DNA from: SZUA-365 sp049663345
Lineage (GTDB): Bacteria; Bacteroidota; Ignavibacteria; SZUA-365
DNA length: 64,000 nucleotides
Direction of reading: 5' to 3'
Assembly (NCBI GenBank): GCA_049663345.1
Contig: JBATDG010000035.1
Location: 4,744-68,743 of the forward strand
In this document: positions 25,991 through 33,026 of the stretch, piece by piece
How the letters are laid out: each line of letters opens with the position of its first letter
Numbering within the stretch: the first letter of the stretch is position 1
Translations under genes and position numbers: made by a program
Notes under the pieces: model-generated
Seen by the model: only the letters and a program-made list of their open reading frames with translations
The model's database searches: none
What the model was told of the DNA's origin: nothing

Positions 25991-26541
25991 GAGAGTCCTC
26001 CATTCTGCTTCCGAAAGAATGTAACGGCGGTCGTTCCATATTCTCTGCGATCGAATACATGAAGTGATGTCGTATCGGATGATGGCCGCTCTCCTTCATG
26101 CTCGAGAACCGCGATCCCATCCGGTTTCAGCGCTTGGGCGACACCGTCGAGCAGTTCCGCAGTCTTCTCGTAACGATAAGGAGGATCGGCAATGATAAGC
26201 GAAAACCGATCCGTCGTCTGCTTGAGGAATTGTTCCACACTTCGCTGCACAACCAAGGCACGCGCAGAGATCCCGAGATTCGTGATGTTCCGCTGCAGCA
26301 CCGAGAGGCTCGCATGACTCTGTTCAACGAAGCTGCAGGATGGCGCCCCCCGACTCAATGCTTCAATGCCAAGATTACCGCTTCCGGCGAAAAGATCACA
26401 AACAGCACTGTCTTCCCAATCGATCAGAGCGCCGAGGATATTGAATACTGACTCTTTCACGCGATCGGTCGTTGGACGGAAGGCCGCATCACGAGGGACA
26501 TGCAAAGTCCTTCCCCGCAACTGACCCGTGATTATTCTCAT
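25987..26541 (-). CDS. rsmD: 16S rRNA (guanine(966)-N(2))-methyltransferase RsmD
   Basis: 184 residues. A Rossmann methyltransferase with N-terminal MRIITGQLRGRTLHVP and RPTTDRVKESVFNIL, SAM-binding CDLFAGSGNLGIEALSRGA and catalytic IIADPPYRY (DPPY). It modifies G966 of 16S rRNA in the assembling 30S subunit. It overlaps both the PilM-like gene upstream and coaD downstream by 4 bp, so the three are translated as a coupled unit. Confidence 0.95.
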   Translation of the reverse strand: MRIITGQLRGRTLHVPRDAAFRPTTDRVKESVFNILGALIDWEDSAVCDLFAGSGNLGIEALSRGAPSCSFVEQSHASLSVLQRNITNLGISARALVVQRSVEQFLKQTTDRFSLIIADPPYRYEKTAELLDGVAQALKPDGIAVLEHEGERPSSDTTSLHVFDRREYGTTAVTFFRKQNGGLS

Positions 26542-27455
26542 GCCAGTCCCAGCAGGGCAGCAGAAGCTGCTGCATCGAAAAAGTATTCGCCTTTGTCTCT
26601 CATTGACTGGAGAATCGGGTTTGATACCAACGTGTCAGCCATGGGAACGCAGCGGACCACGGTGCACTTCAGTATCTCAACCAACGCGTCAATGACATCA
26701 TCCGCGGCAGCACTGCCGTACACATAGACATGAGAAAGGCGGCCTGCCTGGTGAAAGCCGGGAAGACTTTCGATCAGCCGCACGGTTTGCGCTGCGAAAT
26801 GCTCTTTGTATGTAAGGCTGGTTTGACGAAATCCGCGATATTCTCCGCCGGAATAGAGGCCCGCTGCACAGTGATCGCTGAAGAGGCCAAGCACGGCAAA
26901 TGTTCCGCTGGCGTCGTGAGGGTAGAGCTTCCGGACAACATTCTCCATCACGAAATGGTCTGTGTCGATGGCCGTGAGGCCAAGAGTCAAATGGTCGCAC
27001 GTGCTGTTCAGAAAATCTACGCAAGCAGTGGGGAGGGCAACGGCAAGCGTCTTCTTTACTCCGCTGAGTTCATGCGTGAGGATTGTCAACGCTGTATCAG
27101 CCGCATGTCCGCCGAGTGCCTTGCACTCCCAATCAAGCTGCTTCCGCTGCTCCGAACGCGGCAGCGCCTCGTCCAGCGGGAGCATGGCAACAAGCGGGAG
27201 CATGGACGGAAGCACGATGGAAAGGCTTGAGGCAAACACGGAGTGGCGGTGGAAAATCGTGGCGAGATCGCGGATGAAATCACGCGCCAGCTCAGTGTGA
27301 AAGGGAAGATCGAACAGAAGGGGAGAAGAGTAGTCGTGAGATGTTTCCAGTATATCAGCACGCAGGATCGTCGATTGACGATCCTGCTGCTGCATCTCCA
27401 CAAAACGAAAAGAACGCTCTGCGATTTCGAGTCCTATATGATGAGAGACGCTCAC
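26538..27455 (-). CDS. PilM-like actin-fold protein
   Basis: 305 residues from a GTG with GAGG upstream. The N-terminus HIGLEIAERSFRFVEM is the actin-like phosphate-1 strand seen in PilM/EpsL-type proteins. Mid-protein SIVLPSMLPLVAMLPLDEALPRSEQRKQLDWECKAL and the later AIDTDHFVMENV also fit PilM organisation, as does YVYGSAAADDVIDALVEIL. PilM is the cytoplasmic scaffold of type IV pilus or competence pseudopilus machines. No PilN/O/P/Q follow it, but a pilin-like protein and a ComEA-like protein lie directly upstream. The family call is moderate. Confidence 0.7.
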   Translation of the reverse strand: MSVSHHIGLEIAERSFRFVEMQQQDRQSTILRADILETSHDYSSPLLFDLPFHTELARDFIRDLATIFHRHSVFASSLSIVLPSMLPLVAMLPLDEALPRSEQRKQLDWECKALGGHAADTALTILTHELSGVKKTLAVALPTACVDFLNSTCDHLTLGLTAIDTDHFVMENVVRKLYPHDASGTFAVLGLFSDHCAAGLYSGGEYRGFRQTSLTYKEHFAAQTVRLIESLPGFHQAGRLSHVYVYGSAAADDVIDALVEILKCTVVRCVPMADTLVSNPILQSMRDKGEYFFDAAASAALLGLA

Positions 27456-27483
27456 GCCTCAAACCTCACGGATCCGGTTGTCA

Positions 27484-27948
27484 TTACTGCTCCCAGGACG
27501 CCTTGTTATGCTCATCCGGATTGGACAGAGAGCTGATATATCCATACCCGTCGGGATCGGTGATGTTGTAGCGGGGTACGGCGGAAGTATCATCGACCGC
27601 GATGATAAATGGCGTCAATGTCTTGGGCGAGTGGCGAAGGGAGTCGAACGAGAAACCAGTCAAATACAGTTTTGTAAACAGACTGTCGATGCGGCTCTTC
27701 GGCAAACTGTCCTGCACGAAAATAATAAGAGAATCAACGTTTGCGGTGTACTTCCTCTTCTTGTTAAAATATTCGATTTCCGCAGTTCGCAGAGCTGACA
27801 TCCGGGAACGGGATTCCCATTTCATATCTTCTTCGCGTGCGAGCTGGCGTCCGGGACTCCAAATCACGTACCAGAGGCCGAAGGTTAGACCGATGATCAC
27901 GATGATGAGCAGTACGTCCATAATTCCATATGGCTGTTTATGTGCCAT
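27484..27948 (-). CDS. small membrane-anchored protein, possibly pseudopilin-like
   Basis: 154 residues with a GGAGG site before the ATG. A short polar start is followed by one hydrophobic helix (MDVLLIIVIIGLTFGLWYVIW, residues 10-30). Then comes an amphipathic segment with ALRTAEIEYFNKKRKYTANVDSL, which resembles the post-helix region of type II secretion pseudopilins. A prepilin peptidase site (G followed by F-T-L-x-E) is not obvious, so it may instead be a PilN/PilO-like partner. It lies between the ComEA-like and PilM-like genes. Function not established. Confidence 0.5.
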   Translation of the reverse strand: MAHKQPYGIMDVLLIIVIIGLTFGLWYVIWSPGRQLAREEDMKWESRSRMSALRTAEIEYFNKKRKYTANVDSLIIFVQDSLPKSRIDSLFTKLYLTGFSFDSLRHSPKTLTPFIIAVDDTSAVPRYNITDPDGYGYISSLSNPDEHNKASWEQ

Positions 27949-27987
27949 GAATGCCTCCAGAAAATGGTGCAGTGCAGTCTGCGAGTG

Positions 27988-28500
27988 TTATTCCAATGTT
28001 ATGAATTGCCGTAGTTTTTCGAACTTCTTCGGCCCGATGCTCTTGACGAGCATTATGTCTTCGATGCGTTCAAATTTGCCGTGTTCCTTTCGGTACGCCA
28101 CGATCTTTTCTGCCGTCGCCGGGCCGATGCCCGGCAATGTTTCAAGTTCGTTTCTCGTCGCACGGTTGATGCTGACAATCCCGGGATTTTCCGAGAGCTT
28201 CTCAGCTGCAGATTCGACGTCCGACCGGTCTGAGGTGATGATTTCAATGGACGAGACCGCAGAAGCTGATTCCTCAGATAGCGCGACAAAAACGGAATCC
28301 TGACTTGCCATGGCCTGGCGTACATCCGGCCGTTTCTGCGCTTTCACATCCTCACCGCGAAAGGCTTTGGAGGCTCCTCCTGCGAGCAATGCCACGGCAA
28401 GAAAAACGATCACGCCAGCTTCATTCTGAGTGAATCCGGCACGATGCGCGACAGACAGCAAGCGGTTCCATATTGCGGACGGACTCAACACTTCGATCAC
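27988..28500 (-). CDS. ComEA-like helix-hairpin-helix DNA-binding protein
   Basis: 170 residues from a GTG. One membrane helix (AGVIVFLAVALLAGG, about residues 28-42) is followed by a spacer rich in Ser/Glu. A C-terminal double HhH follows: SINRATRNELETLPGIGPATAEKIVAYR and IEDIMLVKSIGPKKFEKLRQFI. The INxAxxxEL and GIGPxxAxxI wording is that of ComEA, the DNA receptor for natural transformation. Its neighbours (pilin-like and PilM-like genes) fit a DNA-uptake cluster, although no ComEC is in the window. Confidence 0.85.
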   Translation of the reverse strand: MIEVLSPSAIWNRLLSVAHRAGFTQNEAGVIVFLAVALLAGGASKAFRGEDVKAQKRPDVRQAMASQDSVFVALSEESASAVSSIEIITSDRSDVESAAEKLSENPGIVSINRATRNELETLPGIGPATAEKIVAYRKEHGKFERIEDIMLVKSIGPKKFEKLRQFITLE

Positions 28501-28561
28501 ATCTTATGCAAAATAGGTAAGTGCATGTATTAATAAAAACCGTCAGCCTGGACAGACGCTG

Positions 28562-29704
28562 TTATGCAAACGAGTTGAATAAGCGGTTGAAGAAACTTTT
28601 CTTTTCAGCTTTGTCCCTTGGGTGAAATGAATCCATTTCCTTCATTCCCAGCAAAAGACTCTTTTCCTCTGAAGAAATTTTTCTCGGGACGTAGATATGA
28701 ACCCTGACAAGCTGATCGCCGCGTCCGTTGCTGTTCAGATGCGGAATCCCTTTGTCTCTCATGCGCAGCACTTGACCGCCAGCCGTTGCGGGTTCGATTT
28801 TCAGTTTTGCCCTACCGGTCAGAGTGGGGACTTCAACGTCTGTTCCCAGCACAGCATCGGTATAGCTGATGACGAGATCATACATCACGTCATCTTCCTG
28901 TCGGGTGAATTCCTCATGCTCCTGCTCGCGGAGGTACACGATCAAATCGCCGGCCTCTCCGCCTTTGCGCCCGGCATTGCCTTGTCCGCGAAGCGGAATA
29001 TAATTGCCATCGCTCACGCCGGCGGGGACTTTCACCTTGATGGTTTTTTCTCCCTGAACACGGCCATCGCCCTGACAAGTGAGGCAGGGTTCCTTCACCA
29101 CATGGCCTTCGCCGCCGCAGTTAGTGCAGGGAACGATATTCACAAACTGTCCAAATAGCGAACGGGAAACCTGGCGCAGTTCGCCGGTTCCGTGGCAAAC
29201 GGCGCAATCTGTGAGGGACGTCCCTTCTTTCGCACCCGTACCGGAACAGACATCGCAAGCTACATGGCGCTTTACCTTGATCGTCTTTTCCACGCCGGTC
29301 GCGATTTCTTCGAGCGTAAGCGGGAGCTGGATTTTAAGATCAGCGCCGACGGTGCCCCGGCCACCGCGGCTCGACCGCTGCCGCCCGCCGCCAAACACTT
29401 CTTCGAAAATGCCGCCGCCGAATATATCGCCGAAATGGCTGAAGATATCGTTGATGTCGCTGAAGCCCTGGTTGCCTGAGCCGCGCAGACCCTCATGGCC
29501 GTGGCGATCATAGCGCTGCCGCTTATCGCTGTGGCTGAGGATTTCGTAAGCTTCAGCGGCCTCCTTGAATTGCTCTTCGGCCTCATGGTTACCGGGGTTG
29601 CGGTCTGGATGATACTGCATCGCAAGTTTGCGGTAGGCGCTCTTGATTTCGTCAGCGCCTGCATCGCGTGCGACGCCAAGAATTTCATAGTAATCCCGCT
29701 TCAT
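28562..29704 (-). CDS. dnaJ: chaperone protein DnaJ
   Basis: 380 residues. This is the full-length class A J-protein that stimulates DnaK ATPase. It has a J-domain with HPD (YRKLAMQYHPDRNPGN), a Gly/Phe-rich linker (FSHFGDIFGGGIFEEVFGGG), four CxxCxGxG zinc motifs (CDVCSGTG, CAVCHGTG, CTNCGGEG, CLTCQGDG) and a C-terminal substrate domain. It overlaps grpE by 4 bp in the order hrcA-grpE-dnaJ; dnaK is not in the operon. Confidence 0.97.
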   Translation of the reverse strand: MKRDYYEILGVARDAGADEIKSAYRKLAMQYHPDRNPGNHEAEEQFKEAAEAYEILSHSDKRQRYDRHGHEGLRGSGNQGFSDINDIFSHFGDIFGGGIFEEVFGGGRQRSSRGGRGTVGADLKIQLPLTLEEIATGVEKTIKVKRHVACDVCSGTGAKEGTSLTDCAVCHGTGELRQVSRSLFGQFVNIVPCTNCGGEGHVVKEPCLTCQGDGRVQGEKTIKVKVPAGVSDGNYIPLRGQGNAGRKGGEAGDLIVYLREQEHEEFTRQEDDVMYDLVISYTDAVLGTDVEVPTLTGRAKLKIEPATAGGQVLRMRDKGIPHLNSNGRGDQLVRVHIYVPRKISSEEKSLLLGMKEMDSFHPRDKAEKKSFFNRLFNSFA

Positions 29705-30264
29705 GCGTTTGCTTCCGGAGTTTGAGTGTCAGGCTCGCGAGAGACGGTGACCTTTGCGTGACGGATGACTTTTTCGTAAAGCATGTATCCCTTTTCTGCG
29801 ACGTCGAGTACTGTCCCTGGTTCGACTTCCGCAGAGGGAATCTGCATTAACGCATCGTGAAAGTCAACGTCAAAAGGTTTTCCTACCGCGTCGATCGGAC
29901 GCAGCCCCCGATTTTCCAGTATGCGCATAAGCTTGCCGTAAACGATTTCCACCCCTGCAAACATTGATTCAAAATCGGGGTGTTCCTTTCCCGAGGTCAG
30001 CGATCGTTCGAAATCATCGATCACCGTGAGAAGTCCGAGGATAACGCTTTCTGCCCCGTATTTCATGAGCATATCTTTTTCGTCCCGCGTGCGGCGCTTG
30101 AAATTCTCGAATTCAGCTGCCTTGCGGAGCAGCTGATCCTTGAGCTGAGCGATCTCTGTGCGGGCGGCATCGAGCCCGGTCGCCTGTGAGGCTTCCGCAT
30201 TTTCTACTGCTGATGAATCCTTCCCATCTTCGATCGGGATTTCGATATTATTATTATCAGACAT
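29701..30264 (-). CDS. grpE: nucleotide exchange factor GrpE
   Basis: 187 residues. Acidic N-terminus, long helix (EIAQLKDQLLRKAAEFENFKRRTRDEK), then the GrpE core with VIDDFERSL, GVEIVYGKLMRILENRGL and the beta-domain signature PFDVDFHDALMQIPSAEVEPGTV. It releases ADP from DnaK. It sits between hrcA and dnaJ and should be under CIRCE/HrcA heat-shock control. Confidence 0.96.
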   Translation of the reverse strand: MSDNNNIEIPIEDGKDSSAVENAEASQATGLDAARTEIAQLKDQLLRKAAEFENFKRRTRDEKDMLMKYGAESVILGLLTVIDDFERSLTSGKEHPDFESMFAGVEIVYGKLMRILENRGLRPIDAVGKPFDVDFHDALMQIPSAEVEPGTVLDVAEKGYMLYEKVIRHAKVTVSREPDTQTPEANA

Positions 30265-30302
30265 GGTGCTCCTTATAATTCATTCCGATGGACGCGGCTG
30301 CG

Positions 30303-31352
30303 TCACGTCGACATAAGTTTTGCCAGATAGTCCACGATGGCGATCATGCGTGGGTAGTTCATCCGCTTCGGACCGACGATGCTTACGGTCCCGCTCAGCT
30401 GCCCGAAGCGGTACGGGCTTGCGATGATGCTGTAGTCCGACATGATTTCATCCTGCATTTCGCGGCCGATGCGGATCGTCATCGCCTGACCTCCGCTGAG
30501 GCTGTCGAGCACATGAACGATCACGCTCTGGTTTTCCACAAGTTCAAGAATGTTGCGCATGCGGCCAGCGTCGCCGAATTCAGGCTGCTGCGTCATGGTC
30601 ATGATCCCGTCTATGCAAACGGCATCCGTCTCGAGCCGTTCGGAAAAAAGGCGCTCGGAAGAATCGATGAAGAGCCGGATGATTTCTCCGCCTCCGCCGC
30701 TTGCCTCGCGCATACGGTCAGCGAAAGTCTCGCGAATTTCCTGCAGGCTGAGTCCGGTCAGGCGTTCATTGAGCATGGTCGTAACCTGCTCAAGCATCGA
30801 GCGATTGATCTCGGATCGTATCTGCAGAATGATCGATTTTACGATGCCGGATCGAATCGAAAGTATCACCATGATTTTGTCTGATGCTACCTGCACCAAC
30901 TCGAGCCGCTGCAGAATTCCTTTCCCGAGCGATGGGGCGGAAACTATGGCAAGCTGCTGCGAAATCCGGCTCAGGATATGCGAACCCGTACGGATAAGAT
31001 CGTTGATGGCGGAGGGAACATCACTTTCGAACTGGGATTCCAGGAGATTGCGTTCGTCAGTCGTGAGCGCGGTTTCCTGCATCATCGAATTCACATAGTA
31101 CCGGTATCCGAGATCGGTCGGAATACGACCAGCAGAGGTGTGAGGGTGTCCGATGAGTCCCCGCTCTTCAAGATCGGACATGACGTTCCGTATCGACGCC
31201 GGACTGAGATGCAGGTCGGTAAATTTCGAGAGCGTTCGCGAACCGATCGGCGAGGCAGTGCTCACATGCTGTTCGATGATGTACAGCAGAACCTGCCTTT
31301 CCCGTTCGGAAAGCTGCTCAACTCGCCCGTATGTGTTTCCTTGATCGTCCAT
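30303..31352 (-). CDS. hrcA: heat-inducible transcription repressor HrcA
   Basis: 349 residues from the ATG at 31350-31352; the frame extends upstream but reaches into the promoter. The N-terminal winged helix (SERERQVLLYIIEQHVSTASPIGSRTLSKF, HLSPASIRNVMSDLEERGLI) is followed by PHTSAGRIPTDLGYRYYV and the HrcA dimer domain ending RMNYPRMIAIVDYLAKLM. It represses genes carrying CIRCE. A CIRCE 75-101 bp upstream of its own start shows autoregulation, and groES in the same window carries another. Confidence 0.96.
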   Translation of the reverse strand: MDDQGNTYGRVEQLSERERQVLLYIIEQHVSTASPIGSRTLSKFTDLHLSPASIRNVMSDLEERGLIGHPHTSAGRIPTDLGYRYYVNSMMQETALTTDERNLLESQFESDVPSAINDLIRTGSHILSRISQQLAIVSAPSLGKGILQRLELVQVASDKIMVILSIRSGIVKSIILQIRSEINRSMLEQVTTMLNERLTGLSLQEIRETFADRMREASGGGGEIIRLFIDSSERLFSERLETDAVCIDGIMTMTQQPEFGDAGRMRNILELVENQSVIVHVLDSLSGGQAMTIRIGREMQDEIMSDYSIIASPYRFGQLSGTVSIVGPKRMNYPRMIAIVDYLAKLMST

Positions 31353-31396
31353 GAACCAACGTATTCTACAAATACACCTTGCGGAGATAGTCAGGA

Positions 31397-31425
31397 AAAA
31401 TACGATACTCGGGCTTATGGCGCAA
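31397..31425 (-). promoter_or_regulatory. putative hrcA operon promoter
   Basis: On the minus strand TTGCGC (31420-31425), 17 bp, TATTTT (31397-31402). It begins 2 bp after the CIRCE element, so repressor bound there would cover the -35 region. Confidence 0.5.
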
Positions 31426-31426
31426 G

Positions 31427-31453
31427 GTAGCACTCAGTGACCTGGAGTGCTAA
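31427..31453 (-). promoter_or_regulatory. CIRCE operator of hrcA-grpE-dnaJ
   Basis: On the minus strand TTAGCACTC, nine bases, GAGTGCTAC. The first arm is exact and the last base of the second arm deviates from the TTAGCACTC-N9-GAGTGCTAA consensus. This is the HrcA binding site. Confidence 0.92.
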
Positions 31454-31481
31454 TCCATTGCTGTCAGTGCACTTATGGCTA

Positions 31482-31524
31482 AACAAAAAAATGCCCGCAG
31501 GAGGTTTGCTCTCGTCCTGCGGGC
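31482..31524 (-). terminator. intrinsic terminator of the two-repeat lipoprotein gene
   Basis: GCCCGCAGGA (31493-31502) pairs with TCCTGCGGGC (31515-31524). On the minus strand a seven-T run follows. It lies 20 bp past the stop of the gene at 31545. Confidence 0.88.
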
Positions 31525-31544
31525 TGAAAATCGCGAAATTGAAT

Positions 31545-32300
31545 TTATTCGGCGTTGAATTCCAACGTGTGGGCTACAGCGCCATTTACCAGCAGATCGA
31601 CCGAATAGTCGCCGACAGGAATCCCTTTCGGCAGATTGAGCGAGAAACCGATCCAGCCCTCCTGATCGAAATCGATATCATAGGAACTGATCGGGGCGCG
31701 TTCGCCGCCACCGAGATGCTGATACCAGTTCGCGCCGAAGACCGTCCCTGCATCCTGGCCGGATACATAGATGGGTGCGAACACATAAGCCACTCCTGCG
31801 GGGAATGTGGTTGCGGGTTCCGTAGGGAAGTAGGAATCGCTCATTACGCGGGCGACGACTGCTTCCTTGATGACGGCATCCGGGAAAGCAGGTTCGATGG
31901 CAAAAGGCACGGTTTGCTGAAACTTTCCGTCGATGAAAAGATCCACCGCGTAATCGCCGTATGGCAGATTGGTCTTCGACAGGGTCAGATTGAAGTCGAT
32001 CCAGCCGCTGTTCTCAAGCTTGATTTCAGTCGAGTCCAGTATCTCCTTAGAGTCACCGGTCTTCGCATACCATTTGGCTTTCGCCATGGTGCCAGTAGGC
32101 GTGTTGGCCATCAGCACGGAGCAATGAAGTATGGCATCCGAACCATGGAAGGATGTTGTTTCATCCAGCGGTTCTCGCGTCTCGGGATTGACGTGGCGAG
32201 AAAAAACGACACGCTCTATATGTGAGGTGGTGAATGTGCAGGATTGCACAACCAGCAGCAGAGCCAGAGTGGTGATCACAAACGGGGACAAACGAATCAT
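31545..32300 (-). CDS. lipoprotein with two internal repeats
   Basis: 251 residues from the ATG at 32298-32300, directly preceded by GGAGGTTTCC. The signal peptide ends in the lipobox VVQSC. The mature part holds two similar ~90-residue halves: SGWIDFNLTLSKTNLPYGDY..VDLFIDGKFQQT and EGWIGFSLNLPKGIPVGDYSVDLLVNGAVAHT. Each ends in a beta-hairpin with G-DY-VDL-ings, an Ig-like pattern. I do not recognise a named family. An envelope-exposed role is likely. It has its own terminator and a 29 bp gap to the Nudix gene upstream. Confidence 0.72.
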   Translation of the reverse strand: MIRLSPFVITTLALLLVVQSCTFTTSHIERVVFSRHVNPETREPLDETTSFHGSDAILHCSVLMANTPTGTMAKAKWYAKTGDSKEILDSTEIKLENSGWIDFNLTLSKTNLPYGDYAVDLFIDGKFQQTVPFAIEPAFPDAVIKEAVVARVMSDSYFPTEPATTFPAGVAYVFAPIYVSGQDAGTVFGANWYQHLGGGERAPISSYDIDFDQEGWIGFSLNLPKGIPVGDYSVDLLVNGAVAHTLEFNAE

Positions 32301-32329
32301 GGAAACCTCCTTGAATATTGGCATGCAGT

Positions 32330-32797
32330 TCACTGTTTTCTGTCTACCATTTCCTTTCGCGACACTGCGAGAACATAATCCTGCAGGACACGCAATCCTT
32401 CACGATGCCCCGGAAACACAAGCCGATTCCAGGCTTGCTCAAATCCCAACCAGGTAAAATCGGAATGCTCGGTCGAAAGTCGAATGACCGCATCTATCGG
32501 TGCGTCTACTGCAAATACAGGTACGTGATGAATGGAATCGTCGGCCTCAAAGTAAAAAGAAGCGATATACGGAACAACTGTCACACTCTCCGCAAGAACT
32601 CCCGTTTCTTCCAATACTTCACGCCTTGCAGCGTCTATCGCAGTTTCTCCCGCTTCAATGCGACCGGTTACCATCTGCCAGAGAAGAGGGTAAAGCTTTT
32701 CTTCCGCTGCGCGCTGAAGGAGAAGATATTCGATTTCCCCGGCGGCGGTGCGGCGGTACAGATGCACCTGTACCATGCTTGCGCTCAGACTGCTCAT
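32330..32797 (-). CDS. Nudix hydrolase (MutT-like)
   Basis: 155 residues from the first ATG; an internal ATG at 32776 is equally possible. The Nudix box is complete: G-x5-E-x7-REVLEETGV beginning at GRIEAGE (about residues 44-66). It is preceded by LLLQRAAEEKLYPLLWQMVTG. Nudix enzymes cleave nucleoside diphosphates linked to another moiety; the sequence around the box is like dihydroneopterin triphosphate or dATP pyrophosphatases, but the substrate is undetermined. Confidence 0.9.
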   Translation of the reverse strand: MSSLSASMVQVHLYRRTAAGEIEYLLLQRAAEEKLYPLLWQMVTGRIEAGETAIDAARREVLEETGVLAESVTVVPYIASFYFEADDSIHHVPVFAVDAPIDAVIRLSTEHSDFTWLGFEQAWNRLVFPGHREGLRVLQDYVLAVSRKEMVDRKQ

Positions 32798-33026
32798 AAC
32801 GCCGATGGGCCTGGATTAAGAAAAGCAGACACCGCGTGTCGCATCTCTGCCAGAGTGACAGGGCGAACGACATTGTTTAATGACACAGTTTCAGTATTCA
32901 TCTGATTCACCTGGAGATTCGCATCATGGCACAGATATTGTGAATTTGTAACTCCTTGCCTGGAATGTCAAATTGCAGGGACAGCGTGACGGGTCAAGTC
33001 GACAGGAACTACAGAGGAAAAAGCAC

